From Acidobacteriota bacterium (GTDB taxonomy: Bacteria > Acidobacteriota > Terriglobia > Bryobacterales > Bryobacteraceae), in assembly GCA_025352795.1 (NCBI GenBank), contig JANXSF010000083.1, forward strand, positions 1 to 50,951: a DNA stretch of 50,951 nt, written 5' to 3'. Each line of letters opens with the position of its first letter. The first letter of the stretch is position 1. The translations under genes and the position numbers were made by a program. This document shows, one piece after another, positions 17,403-25,292 of this stretch. The notes beneath the pieces were generated by a model. It saw only the letters and a list, made by a program, of their open reading frames with translations. It ran no database searches and had not been told where the DNA came from.

Positions 17403-18302
17403 ATGATGAGAATGCCGGAGAGCTATCTAGGGCGTCGTCTGCGCCTACTGAAAGAAACCCAAAATCCCGACGGGGGTTGGGGATATTTTGCCGGGAAACG
17501 TTCCTGGCTTGAGCCTACCTCTTACGCCTTACTGGCACTCCATCAGGATACTGGTTCGGAGCATTGGGAACGGGGTTGGAATCTGCTGCGGGAGTGGCAG
17601 CGGGACGACGGTGCCTGGCGTCCTACGGCTCAAGTAGAAGATGCCCATTGGTCTACTGCGCTGGCGGTCACTCTGCATTGCGTTCGCAACGTGTACGATT
17701 CCAGATTTCGCAATGGTGTGGATTGGATGTTGGATTCGGCTGGTGTGGAAGGCAGATTGCTACAACGCGTAGTAGCCTATTTCACCAATGTATCCCCTAC
17801 TGGTCACGACTTGAAATATCGGGGCTGGCCGTGGCGTCCTGACTCGGTAAGTTGGATTGAACCCACTGCTCATTCGCTAGTCGCACTGAAAATGGCCGCC
17901 CCGCATATTGGCGGAGCCTTGTTGAAACGGCGCATTGTGATGGGAGAGGGGATGATTCTGCGCCGCCGTTGTAGCGATGGGGGGTGGAATTACGGGAGTA
18001 CGGCAGCATTGGGGATTGACCTGCCATCTTATCCTGAGACTACTGCGCTTGCTTTGCTGGGATTACAAGGAAATCGGGATGCAGATCTTGGTCCCGCTTT
18101 AGCCCGGGCCAGGCAACTGTACGAGCAAGGACAGTCTCCCTTAGCCAGCGCGCTTTTGAAGCTAAGTTTGCGCTCTTACGGCATGAAAGTACCAGTTGAA
18201 GCGGCTAAAGAAACTGGTCGCGATCTTTTGGTGACGGCTGTCGAGTCAATCGGGTCAGCGGAGGGAGCTTTTGGTCTACTACGACCTCCGGTGAACTCAT
18301 GA
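17403..18302 (+). CDS. Squalene-cyclase/prenyltransferase-repeat protein
   Basis: 299 residues. It contains repeats of the alpha-toroid type: ETQNPDGGWGYFAGK near 17-31 (a QW-like motif), LREWQRDDGAWRP, and RRRCSDGGWNYGS. WLEPTSYALLAL and WIEPTAHSLVALK are repeated helices. This fold is shared by squalene-hopene cyclase and protein prenyltransferase subunits. At about 300 residues it is roughly half the size of a full cyclase, and no DXDD catalytic motif is seen, so it is unlikely to be a complete terpene cyclase. It overlaps the DUF362 gene by ATGA, suggesting a joint role. Confidence 0.75.
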   Translation: MMRMPESYLGRRLRLLKETQNPDGGWGYFAGKRSWLEPTSYALLALHQDTGSEHWERGWNLLREWQRDDGAWRPTAQVEDAHWSTALAVTLHCVRNVYDSRFRNGVDWMLDSAGVEGRLLQRVVAYFTNVSPTGHDLKYRGWPWRPDSVSWIEPTAHSLVALKMAAPHIGGALLKRRIVMGEGMILRRRCSDGGWNYGSTAALGIDLPSYPETTALALLGLQGNRDADLGPALARARQLYEQGQSPLASALLKLSLRSYGMKVPVEAAKETGRDLLVTAVESIGSAEGAFGLLRPPVNS

Positions 18303-19264
18303 TGGCTTCGACTTCTTCTCGCAGAGAATTTTGGGGTCTGGGTGCGGCTGGAATGGCAACAACGGGGTGCAATCGGGTGGGTCAGGCGGATCTAGCAGTG
18401 AAAGGCGGCAAATCGGTGGTAGCGGTGGTGAAAGCTGCTTCCTACTCCGACGATTTGGTAAGTCGCATCCTGGAAGGGATCCGGGAATGTGGCCTGGACG
18501 TGAAGGGTAAGAATGTCCTTTTGAAGCCAAATCTGGTTGAATTCGACCGGAATACGGCCATCAACACAGATGTAGCGGTGGTGGCGGCTGCCTGGGACGC
18601 GTTCCGAAGTCTTGGGGCACACGTTCAAATCGGCGAGGGTCCAGGACATCGGCGGGACGCTCTGGGGATTGCCGAAGAGGCGGGCTATCGCAGTGGACTA
18701 TCTCAGTTTGAATCCAACTTTGTCGACCTGAATCGCGACGATGTGACGCGGGTTGCAAAGTTTGCCCATCACAAAGAAATCTATCTTCCAAATTCGGCAT
18801 TGAGTGCCGATTTGGTGGTTTCTCTGGCGAAAATGAAGACCCATCATTGGGCCGGGGCAACTTTATCGATGAAGAACTTTTTCGGGCTGGTTCCTGGATC
18901 GGTTTATGGCTGGCCAAAGAATTTTCTGCACATGACGCAGATTCCGACGTCGATTATTGAGCTGAATCGCATCTTTCGTAAAACTTTTGCCATTGTGGAT
19001 GGCATTGTTGGCATGGAAGGCAATGGGCCGATTCAAGGGACGCCGAAGAAGGCTGGGGTTTTAGTGATGGGAAGCGATAACGTGGCTGTGGATGCCACCT
19101 GCTGCCGGATTATGGGAATAAATCCAATGAAGGTAGAGTATATTGTTGGTGCTCAACACTTGGGAATTGCAGATGAATCCCGGATTGAGCAGCGTGGTGA
19201 GACCATCCCCAGCGTCCAAACGAATTTTGAACTGATCAAGGAATTCGCGCACCTACGCGTTTGA
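18299..19264 (+). CDS. DUF362 protein with a twin-arginine/lipoprotein-like leader
   Basis: 321 residues. The N-terminus SSRREFWGLGAAGMATTGC has a twin arginine, a hydrophobic stretch and a lipobox-like end, so export by Tat and lipid anchoring are possible. The body matches DUF362: VLLKPNLVEF, then GEGPGHRRD, LVVSLAKMKTHHWAGATLSMKNFFG, IVDGIVGMEGNGPIQGTPKKAG and VAVDATCCRIMG. DUF362 proteins have no settled function; some carry iron-sulfur domains but none is seen here. The start overlaps the stop of the cyclase-like gene. It is convergent with the exopolysaccharide locus, with 11 bp between the stops. Confidence 0.8.
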   Translation: MMASTSSRREFWGLGAAGMATTGCNRVGQADLAVKGGKSVVAVVKAASYSDDLVSRILEGIRECGLDVKGKNVLLKPNLVEFDRNTAINTDVAVVAAAWDAFRSLGAHVQIGEGPGHRRDALGIAEEAGYRSGLSQFESNFVDLNRDDVTRVAKFAHHKEIYLPNSALSADLVVSLAKMKTHHWAGATLSMKNFFGLVPGSVYGWPKNFLHMTQIPTSIIELNRIFRKTFAIVDGIVGMEGNGPIQGTPKKAGVLVMGSDNVAVDATCCRIMGINPMKVEYIVGAQHLGIADESRIEQRGETIPSVQTNFELIKEFAHLRV

Positions 19265-19275
19265 ACTTCGCCTTT

Positions 19276-20070
19276 TTAGAGCTGTCTGGTGGAAAGAATA
19301 TACTTGCGCACGGTAAGGTAGGAATCCCCAGCCAAAGCCTTCATTGCCTTTTTGGCTTCCCACAATCCGGTCTGCTGCAAGCTTGGCCATAAGGCCCCGG
19401 AGGCAATTGCTCCAGTGGTTGACGTCGGCGTTCCTGCCTTAATCGAATAGCGTCCCAGGATCATGCAACCATCCACCGTGGAAATGGATTTCACTGGTTC
19501 GGAGTTAAACAACACCTGAATTCCAGCGGCGGCAGCGGATTGTCCAACCTTACGCGAATAATATCCGTCGGCGACGGAGGCTACGCGCATCGGTTCGCCT
19601 AGAATATCGCTCAATATTTGGCAACTCACGGACCATTCGCGGATCAAATCATCCCAGGAAAGATTCGACATGCGGGCCGGGTGGGAATGAGTATGACTGC
19701 CGATGACGTGACCGCGATGGTGAAGTTCACGGATTTGGGCAGGGCTCATGAAATCGGGCTTGTTGATCCAATCGGTGGTGACAAAAAAGTGGCCGCGCCA
19801 TCCTCTTGATTCCAGTTCTTCGGCAACACAGGTGTAGGAACCGATGGCCCCATCATCGAAGGTGAGGAAAATGGGAACTTGGTCTACCCATTGTCGCGGC
19901 TTGCCAATGCTGCTGACAACCGCTTTGGGTGCTTGGGTAAGGATGGCATCCAAGTGAGTTTGAAAGCTGGGGCGGTCCAAGGTGTAGTGCGCAGGACAGC
20001 GTCGTAGAGGGTCGTCAGAAGGGGTAATTGCTTCTACAACGTCGTGATAACCGATGGAGATTGCTTTCAT
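19276..20070 (-). CDS. Polysaccharide deacetylase (NodB fold)
   Basis: 264 residues from the ATG at 20070, which overlaps the Rieske stop as ATGA; the longer frame is not needed. NodB motif 1 is FLTFDDGAIGS (metal and base Asp), motif 2 is GSHTHSHP (two metal His). A motif-3 region is ASVADGYYS rather than the common RxPY form. The enzyme should remove N- or O-acetyl groups from a polymer or precursor. No signal peptide is visible, so it may work inside the cell on lipid-linked units. It is the last gene of the locus, co-translated with the MBL and Rieske genes, so the three probably act on the same sugar. Confidence 0.85.
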   Translation of the reverse strand: MKAISIGYHDVVEAITPSDDPLRRCPAHYTLDRPSFQTHLDAILTQAPKAVVSSIGKPRQWVDQVPIFLTFDDGAIGSYTCVAEELESRGWRGHFFVTTDWINKPDFMSPAQIRELHHRGHVIGSHTHSHPARMSNLSWDDLIREWSVSCQILSDILGEPMRVASVADGYYSRKVGQSAAAAGIQVLFNSEPVKSISTVDGCMILGRYSIKAGTPTSTTGAIASGALWPSLQQTGLWEAKKAMKALAGDSYLTVRKYILSTRQL

Positions 20071-20414
20071 TGCTGCCCTATGCTGCAAAGACTGGGTTTG
20101 TTGGCTAAATTTCTTTCCCACTCTAAGCGAAGGAAATCGCCCATGGTCGTAAATTTAACAGGGGTTAAGCAGTAGGCCGGGGCGTTCTGACAGCGACCAT
20201 CTTTCAGGTCAAATTCCCACCCGTGGCCGTCGCAGGAAAGCACTCCGTTTTCGACAAGCCCACCGGATAGGGGCCATGCCGCATGCGGACAGACGTCTAC
20301 AAAGGCGCTGATTCCGCTGGTTGTGCGAGTGACCACAATGGCCATCTGTTCGTGCTCAACGCGAACTGCAGTGTCTAAGGGAAGGTCGGAAATGGGGAAA
20401 TCAATGTGTGGCAT
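20067..20414 (-). CDS. Rieske [2Fe-2S] protein, CMAH Rieske-half homologue
   Basis: 115 residues from the ATG at 20414, inside the last 14 bases of the MBL gene. The Rieske cluster ligands are complete: C42-P-H44, sixteen residues, then C61-D-G-H64 (VCPHAAWPLSGG and SCDGHGWEFDL). The protein is only the Rieske fold. In CMP-Neu5Ac hydroxylase the Rieske domain comes first and the MBL-like catalytic domain follows in one chain. Here the two parts are separate neighbouring genes in the opposite order. It probably passes electrons to the MBL partner. The downstream deacetylase start overlaps its stop by four bases. Confidence 0.85.
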   Translation of the reverse strand: MPHIDFPISDLPLDTAVRVEHEQMAIVVTRTTSGISAFVDVCPHAAWPLSGGLVENGVLSCDGHGWEFDLKDGRCQNAPAYCLTPVKFTTMGDFLRLEWERNLANKPSLCSIGQQ

Positions 20415-21717
20415 ACCAGTCGTGAAGTTTCTTAGGATCGGGATCGTATAAAAAGTGATACAGCGGTTCGTTATATTCGTCGGGACGTCGAGAGGCTTTG
20501 AAGCGCAGAGATAGAAGCAAGTCTTCAAAGAACGGCTCTTCCCCACTGACAAAAGGATAAATCAACTTATCTTCCACTTCAATGCGATAGTTCCAATCTG
20601 CGGCAATTCCGGCGCGCACGTAAGTTGGACCTGGCGATGTGAAATCCACAGTCCACTCCCCACCTTGAGGACCGCTGATGACAAAAGCAAGTTTGGCGTT
20701 GATGCGTTTGCGGACAGCTTCAGTTTGCATGGCGGCCAACTGGTCAAAATGTTTAGTGAGTAAGTTGTCCAAATCACTGCCTGCGGGCGGTTCGGCTGCA
20801 CGGTCGGCCAAAATGGCAGGCGCCAATCTTGCTGAAACTTCGCGAAGATATTCCGCGCGCGGTACCCGAAACGATGCCGGGGCATGGGATTCAAATCCTT
20901 TGACGCTATCCCAAACGTCGGTCGATGCCATGTACAGACCTTCGCTGGACAATTTCGCATCAGTCATAGCCTGCACGGCCAGAACGGGATCGATGAAGAT
21001 TCCTGTTTCTTCGGAGTTCAAGTAAAACAGATCAGAATGTAGCACAGTGCACGGTCCGGCGGCAGGAACAGCGTATCGTGGTTTGGTAAGCTTTACCCGT
21101 TGTACCAGACTTCGCAGCAGGGCTTTGCGGCGGCGCTGAATCAAATCCAGTTTGATATCTTCAGCATAATCGTAGAGCATGGGATACCAATTGGCACCGG
21201 AAAACATGTAAAAACCAATGTCGATTCCCATTTCACCAATGCGTTTCAGATCACCGTATGCCAGTTTGCAATCGGTCTCATTGAACACGCGGACGCCTTC
21301 GTGTTCCACGAGGATTGCGGAATCGTTGGTGTATTCAGCGGTACCAAAAATGGTGGCGGAAACTCCGTTGCCCAAATCCAGTTTTTCCCCGGAGACGTTT
21401 TCCTGTATGTTGGTGAATCCCAAGCCTTGGAAATACTGGCGAAACTTCGGGGTCACAAATTTGCAGATCAGCAGCGGCATGTCGTGTGGAAAATGACGCA
21501 GAGTGGCGGCGTCCATATGGTCTAAATGTTCATGAGAAATGAACAGGTAATCAATATCTTTGGGCACCGATTTTGGCGTGACACCAGCATCAGCAAGAAT
21601 GTGCGTATGGAACCAAGTGCCGCAATAAGCACCCTCAGTTAACCATGGGTCGGTCAGGATCTTTTTGCCACCCGCTTCAATCAGGGTGCAGGCCTGGCCA
21701 TAATAAGTCACTCGCAT
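20401..21717 (-). CDS. MBL-fold protein homologous to the catalytic part of CMP-Neu5Ac hydroxylase (CMAH)
   Basis: 438 residues. VTYYGQACTLIEAGGKKILTD and DPWL (23-26), then SHEHLDH (61-67), VFNETDCK (144-151), MFSGANWYPM (171-180) and RRRKALLRSLVQRVKL near 195-210 line up in order with CMAH blocks (DPWL, SHLHSDH, LNTVDCT, GGASGFPMTF, ERKKLLNYKARLVK), recalled from the human protein. The C-terminal end YRIEVEDKLIYPFVSGE to EPLYHFLY also resembles the CMAH end. CMAH hydroxylates the N-acetyl of CMP-Neu5Ac. No sialic acid gene is present, so another N-acetylated or N-acylated sugar is the likely substrate (inference). GGAG lies 6 nt before the ATG. Confidence 0.8.
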   Translation of the reverse strand: MRVTYYGQACTLIEAGGKKILTDPWLTEGAYCGTWFHTHILADAGVTPKSVPKDIDYLFISHEHLDHMDAATLRHFPHDMPLLICKFVTPKFRQYFQGLGFTNIQENVSGEKLDLGNGVSATIFGTAEYTNDSAILVEHEGVRVFNETDCKLAYGDLKRIGEMGIDIGFYMFSGANWYPMLYDYAEDIKLDLIQRRRKALLRSLVQRVKLTKPRYAVPAAGPCTVLHSDLFYLNSEETGIFIDPVLAVQAMTDAKLSSEGLYMASTDVWDSVKGFESHAPASFRVPRAEYLREVSARLAPAILADRAAEPPAGSDLDNLLTKHFDQLAAMQTEAVRKRINAKLAFVISGPQGGEWTVDFTSPGPTYVRAGIAADWNYRIEVEDKLIYPFVSGEEPFFEDLLLSLRFKASRRPDEYNEPLYHFLYDPDPKKLHDWYATH

Positions 21718-21745
21718 GAAAACTCCAACTGGAAAGTAGATAACA

Positions 21746-22660
21746 TCACAATGGGTGTGACCGGACCATTGATAAAGCTGGCTCCCCTAAAGCCCGTAGC
21801 AACATATAATCGTTGGCAAGATTAAAGGGGTAATAGGCAACGGCCTTCATATACAATGCTAACGCTTGTTTCAGGTCGCCGGTATTGAACACGGCGTCAC
21901 CTCGTTCACGGTAAAAATTCCCAAGAGCCTGATTCATTAACAATCTTCCACAGGCACCGCTACGATGGTGTTTTTCAATGAAGTGCAGCGCCGATTTTCG
22001 CATGCGTTCCCAATCCTTACTCATCGATGTGGGAGAAATCCGGTAGTAGGCCAAAACTTCGTCCAGATATGTAATGGAATAGTTTCGGGCAATGCGGAAC
22101 CAAAGATCACGATCTTCGGTGGCCTTCATATTTTCGTCGAACCAGCCAGCTTCTTCAAGACAGCTTTTGCGGAACATCACTGTAGGAGAAAGAATATGCG
22201 CGCGTCGGGTGTAGATGAAATCGGCAATATTGCCTGATAGAAAGTTTGCGGGTGGAGCGGGCGGTTCGCCTAGATTCTCGCCTTGCATGCCGATTCGCGC
22301 AACTCTGGAATGGACCAAACCAGCCTTCGGATTACGATTCATAGCGGCCACACTGTTTTCCAGTCGTCGTGGAGCGTAGACGTCGTCAGCGTCAAGGATT
22401 GAGATGAATTCCCCATGGGCATGACGGATGGCCGTATTTCTGGCCGCAGGCAAACCACGATTATTCTGGAACACATAAACCAGCTTGTCGCCAAACGCAT
22501 CCACATTTGCTGCGGCAATGGCTGCCGTATTGTCGGTGCTTCCATCGTCAACCAAAATTACTTCCCAATCGCAATAAGTCTGGCTAAGCACGCTATCTAA
22601 AGCTTGCTGCAAGTAGGCACCGGTATTGTAGGAAGGGACAATGACACTGACTCTGGGCAC
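21746..22660 (-). CDS. Family 2 glycosyltransferase
   Basis: 304 residues with a GTG start at 22660, 9 bp after the beta-helix gene stop and preceded by AGGAAC. GT-A fold motifs are clear: VSVIVPSYNTGAYL, VILVDDGSTDNT, GLPAARNTAIRHAHGEFISILDADDVY (Asp-x-Asp metal site) and ATEDRDLWFRIAR. It should add one sugar from a nucleotide donor to the growing lipid-linked unit in the cytoplasm. The donor and linkage cannot be told. The C-terminal part (about 240-304) is helical, like small TPR extensions. Confidence 0.85.
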   Translation of the reverse strand: MPRVSVIVPSYNTGAYLQQALDSVLSQTYCDWEVILVDDGSTDNTAAIAAANVDAFGDKLVYVFQNNRGLPAARNTAIRHAHGEFISILDADDVYAPRRLENSVAAMNRNPKAGLVHSRVARIGMQGENLGEPPAPPANFLSGNIADFIYTRRAHILSPTVMFRKSCLEEAGWFDENMKATEDRDLWFRIARNYSITYLDEVLAYYRISPTSMSKDWERMRKSALHFIEKHHRSGACGRLLMNQALGNFYRERGDAVFNTGDLKQALALYMKAVAYYPFNLANDYMLLRALGEPALSMVRSHPL

Positions 22661-22669
22661 TGGATGTTC

Positions 22670-25282
22670 CTAAATAATGGCGATGGTCACACCGGGCTGG
22701 CTGCGTTGATCCCCTGCGGCGAGTACCATAGGCACGGCATCACCGGGGTCGGCTTGTTGTGGAATTTGAACTGCCATTTGGAATAATCCAGGAAAAGTGG
22801 TTCTGGTGGTGGTCACATCCAATTGTGTATCCAAGGCTCCGATGTGCAGCCACAGCGCATCGGCTAGGCCCAATCCCGAAGCGTAGAAAATAACGCGTGA
22901 CCCTCTTGGAGCTGGACGGGCAGGGGAGTTCAACGTTCCATCCTGATTCACAATGAGTGCTTGCCCAAGCCCGGAAGCATTGGCGGTAAAGATCCCCGGC
23001 GTTGCAGACAACACTGGAACCGACATTGGATTGGATCGTTGCCCTTGAAACTCGACTTGAAGTAACACGTTGCTTGCTCCGGCGAGACTATTGGGAAGTG
23101 TAGCGGTGATCTGGTCGGCTTGCACGTAAACCAATGCTGCTGGATTTCCATCCATCAGCAGGCGAGTGTTGGCAACCAGGGGACCGGGCGGCGTGCCATC
23201 GACGAGTGGGCCTGATGGACTTTTGGGTCCAAGGTTCCAACCGAAAATTGTGATGATAGCGCCGGGGCTAACTCCATCGGATATGAAGCTGGCGGCGTTG
23301 GCTACGGACAGCATTAGTGGCGCAGTGTCGCCTGGGGGCAACAGCCACACAGGAGAAGTGCTGCTGATGTCGTTCAAACTGGCTGTGACATTGGTTAGCA
23401 TTCGGCTTGAGACCGATGTTGCACGCAATTCAACTGGCATACGCGAGCCACCTTCGGGGAAGATGATGTTGGCCTGGGGCACAATGCTGTTACTTTCACT
23501 GGCCAGGGCCACTTCCAGCCCTCCAGCGGGTGCTTCGGCGTCTAACACCACATCACACGAAGTCTTTCCTGGTGTCAGGATGACGGCAGGGGAGCAGTTG
23601 AGCAAGGCCACGGTGGCTTCAGCAAATTGATGTGCTCCAATATCAAACCCGGCAGCACCACCCCGTGGATTGCCAAAGCGATCGACGGTAAGCCCTGTAT
23701 CAACGCCAGCCTTATGGGCGGGACTCTTTCCTTGCAGACGGAAATCACCTTGCAGCAGGTTCACCAAGAGCGGATCTTTGTTGATGGAATTGGTGATGTT
23801 GGGATTGCCAGGCGCCGCGCCAGTACCGTAAAAAAGGTTGTTGGAGCCGAAAACAAAACCGCAGTTTTCCGTGTTGGAACAAATTCCACCGGTAGGTTTA
23901 TTGATTGCGATGTAGGGAATGTTGGAAGACTGATAAAAGATATTGTTGCGTAGACGAACCTTCACATTTCCATTGGGACCGGAATAGCTGATGGCGTTGT
24001 TCGAGTCCTTATACGGTGGACTGGCAAAGGTTCCGCAATTGAACATAGTGTTGTTGTAAATGTCTACAATGCCACTTCCAATGGGTCCGGTGTTAGTGTA
24101 ACTCTGGGCATTGATGCAAGACCAGTTGCCAGCATTTTCAGGATTTTTAGGACCTTTGCCAGCGTTGTAGATGATGTTGTTAAACACTTCAATTTTGCCT
24201 TTGGAAGGGTCAATGGTGGCGAAAATGATGCCGTCACATTGGGTATCGTGAATCAGGTTGTCGTGAATGCTGATGCCGTATTGATTGTGCCCGGTGGGGT
24301 CGTTCGGTCCACCGCCTTGCAGCGGGGAAGAGTGGATTTGGATGCCGCGGCAACCATGCACATTGGAAATTTGATTCCAGCCCATTTCAATATTGTTGGT
24401 GTCCGTAGAAAAGTAAACCCCGTGATAGAGTGACGATGCAGTAGCCTTGCCTGTATCGTGCACGTTATTGCCGAATAGTTTGACATTGTTGGTTACGGAG
24501 GTTTCAAAGCAGGCTGAAGCGAAGTCGCCATTTGGGCAGGACATGTCATTGTTGACGAATCGCCAATTGGTACCGGCGTATAGGGCGACAGCCTCAAACT
24601 CGCCTCGTAAAATGAGGCCCGCAAACACCCAGTATCCCGAACTGTTTTCATTGGAACGAATGGCACTATTCGGACCATTCACTGTCCCTAGAGTCACCTT
24701 CGCACCTGGGTAGGCGACCAGGGCCATGGGGTTGCCCGCCGTACCACCAGTGCGCAATAACATGGTTGTTTTCCAGCCTTGGCCATCATCAACTAAATGG
24801 TTGAGCCCGTTCATGGCGTATACCGTATCGCCCGCTTTCATTGTGTCGCGAGCTTTCAGCACCGTTTGCCAGGGCGAGCCGAAGCTGCCGTTGTTGCCGT
24901 CCTTACCGTTGGGTGAAACAAAATAGATGTTCCCCGCTCGAACGGTAAAGGGCATGGGGTTGGAATTGCCTGCAGGAGTATTGACCAGGATAGTGCCAGT
25001 GTTTGCAGCAGAACCAATTTGAACGGCAATTTGCGTATCGGTCCAAATAGGATAAGCAGCTGCTTTGCCCCCGCCAATGGATACTGAGGAAGACCCTTTA
25101 ACAGCTCCGAAACCCTTGCCGTAAATATTCACATAGACACCAGCATTGTTTTCGCCTTTGGAGTTCGGTCCACTCTCCAGGTCGGTGTAAAAGATGCGCG
25201 GTTGCATAGCATACGCACCGCTAGCGAACAGCAGCAGCGAGAGGCTTGCAATCCAGCGATTGCTATGGAGGGAAATATTCAA
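22670..25282 (-). CDS. Secreted right-handed beta-helix protein with IPT/TIG and Solibacter-type C-terminal domain
   Basis: 870 residues from the TTG at 25282, chosen because the protein then begins with a clean signal peptide (NISLHSNRWIASLSLLLFAS to AYA) and has AAAGGTAA 7 nt upstream; the frame stays open further into the previous gene. Residues about 27-110 look like IPT/TIG (YTDLESGPNSKGENN, VNIYGKGFGAVKG). About 110-590 is a pectate-lyase-like beta-helix: FVSPNGKDGNNG, many repeated N-rich turns (NNVKLFGNNVHDTGK, ISIHDNLIHD, NNIIYNAGKG) and FDIGAHQFAE. From about 660 the end (VANAASFISDGVSPGAIITI, PGIFTANASGLGQALIVNQD) matches the Solibacter C-terminal domain. A lyase, epimerase or binding role on the exported polymer is likely; no catalytic site was identified. 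Confidence 0.8.
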   Translation of the reverse strand: MNISLHSNRWIASLSLLLFASGAYAMQPRIFYTDLESGPNSKGENNAGVYVNIYGKGFGAVKGSSSVSIGGGKAAAYPIWTDTQIAVQIGSAANTGTILVNTPAGNSNPMPFTVRAGNIYFVSPNGKDGNNGSFGSPWQTVLKARDTMKAGDTVYAMNGLNHLVDDGQGWKTTMLLRTGGTAGNPMALVAYPGAKVTLGTVNGPNSAIRSNENSSGYWVFAGLILRGEFEAVALYAGTNWRFVNNDMSCPNGDFASACFETSVTNNVKLFGNNVHDTGKATASSLYHGVYFSTDTNNIEMGWNQISNVHGCRGIQIHSSPLQGGGPNDPTGHNQYGISIHDNLIHDTQCDGIIFATIDPSKGKIEVFNNIIYNAGKGPKNPENAGNWSCINAQSYTNTGPIGSGIVDIYNNTMFNCGTFASPPYKDSNNAISYSGPNGNVKVRLRNNIFYQSSNIPYIAINKPTGGICSNTENCGFVFGSNNLFYGTGAAPGNPNITNSINKDPLLVNLLQGDFRLQGKSPAHKAGVDTGLTVDRFGNPRGGAAGFDIGAHQFAEATVALLNCSPAVILTPGKTSCDVVLDAEAPAGGLEVALASESNSIVPQANIIFPEGGSRMPVELRATSVSSRMLTNVTASLNDISSTSPVWLLPPGDTAPLMLSVANAASFISDGVSPGAIITIFGWNLGPKSPSGPLVDGTPPGPLVANTRLLMDGNPAALVYVQADQITATLPNSLAGASNVLLQVEFQGQRSNPMSVPVLSATPGIFTANASGLGQALIVNQDGTLNSPARPAPRGSRVIFYASGLGLADALWLHIGALDTQLDVTTTRTTFPGLFQMAVQIPQQADPGDAVPMVLAAGDQRSQPGVTIAII

Positions 25283-25292
25283 TGAGTTACCT

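Noticed and set aside
20067-21717. True CMP-Neu5Ac hydroxylase (sialic acid modification)
   Set aside because: No neuA, neuB or sialyltransferase-like gene is in the locus, and the domains are in separate genes; only a homologous chemistry is claimed.
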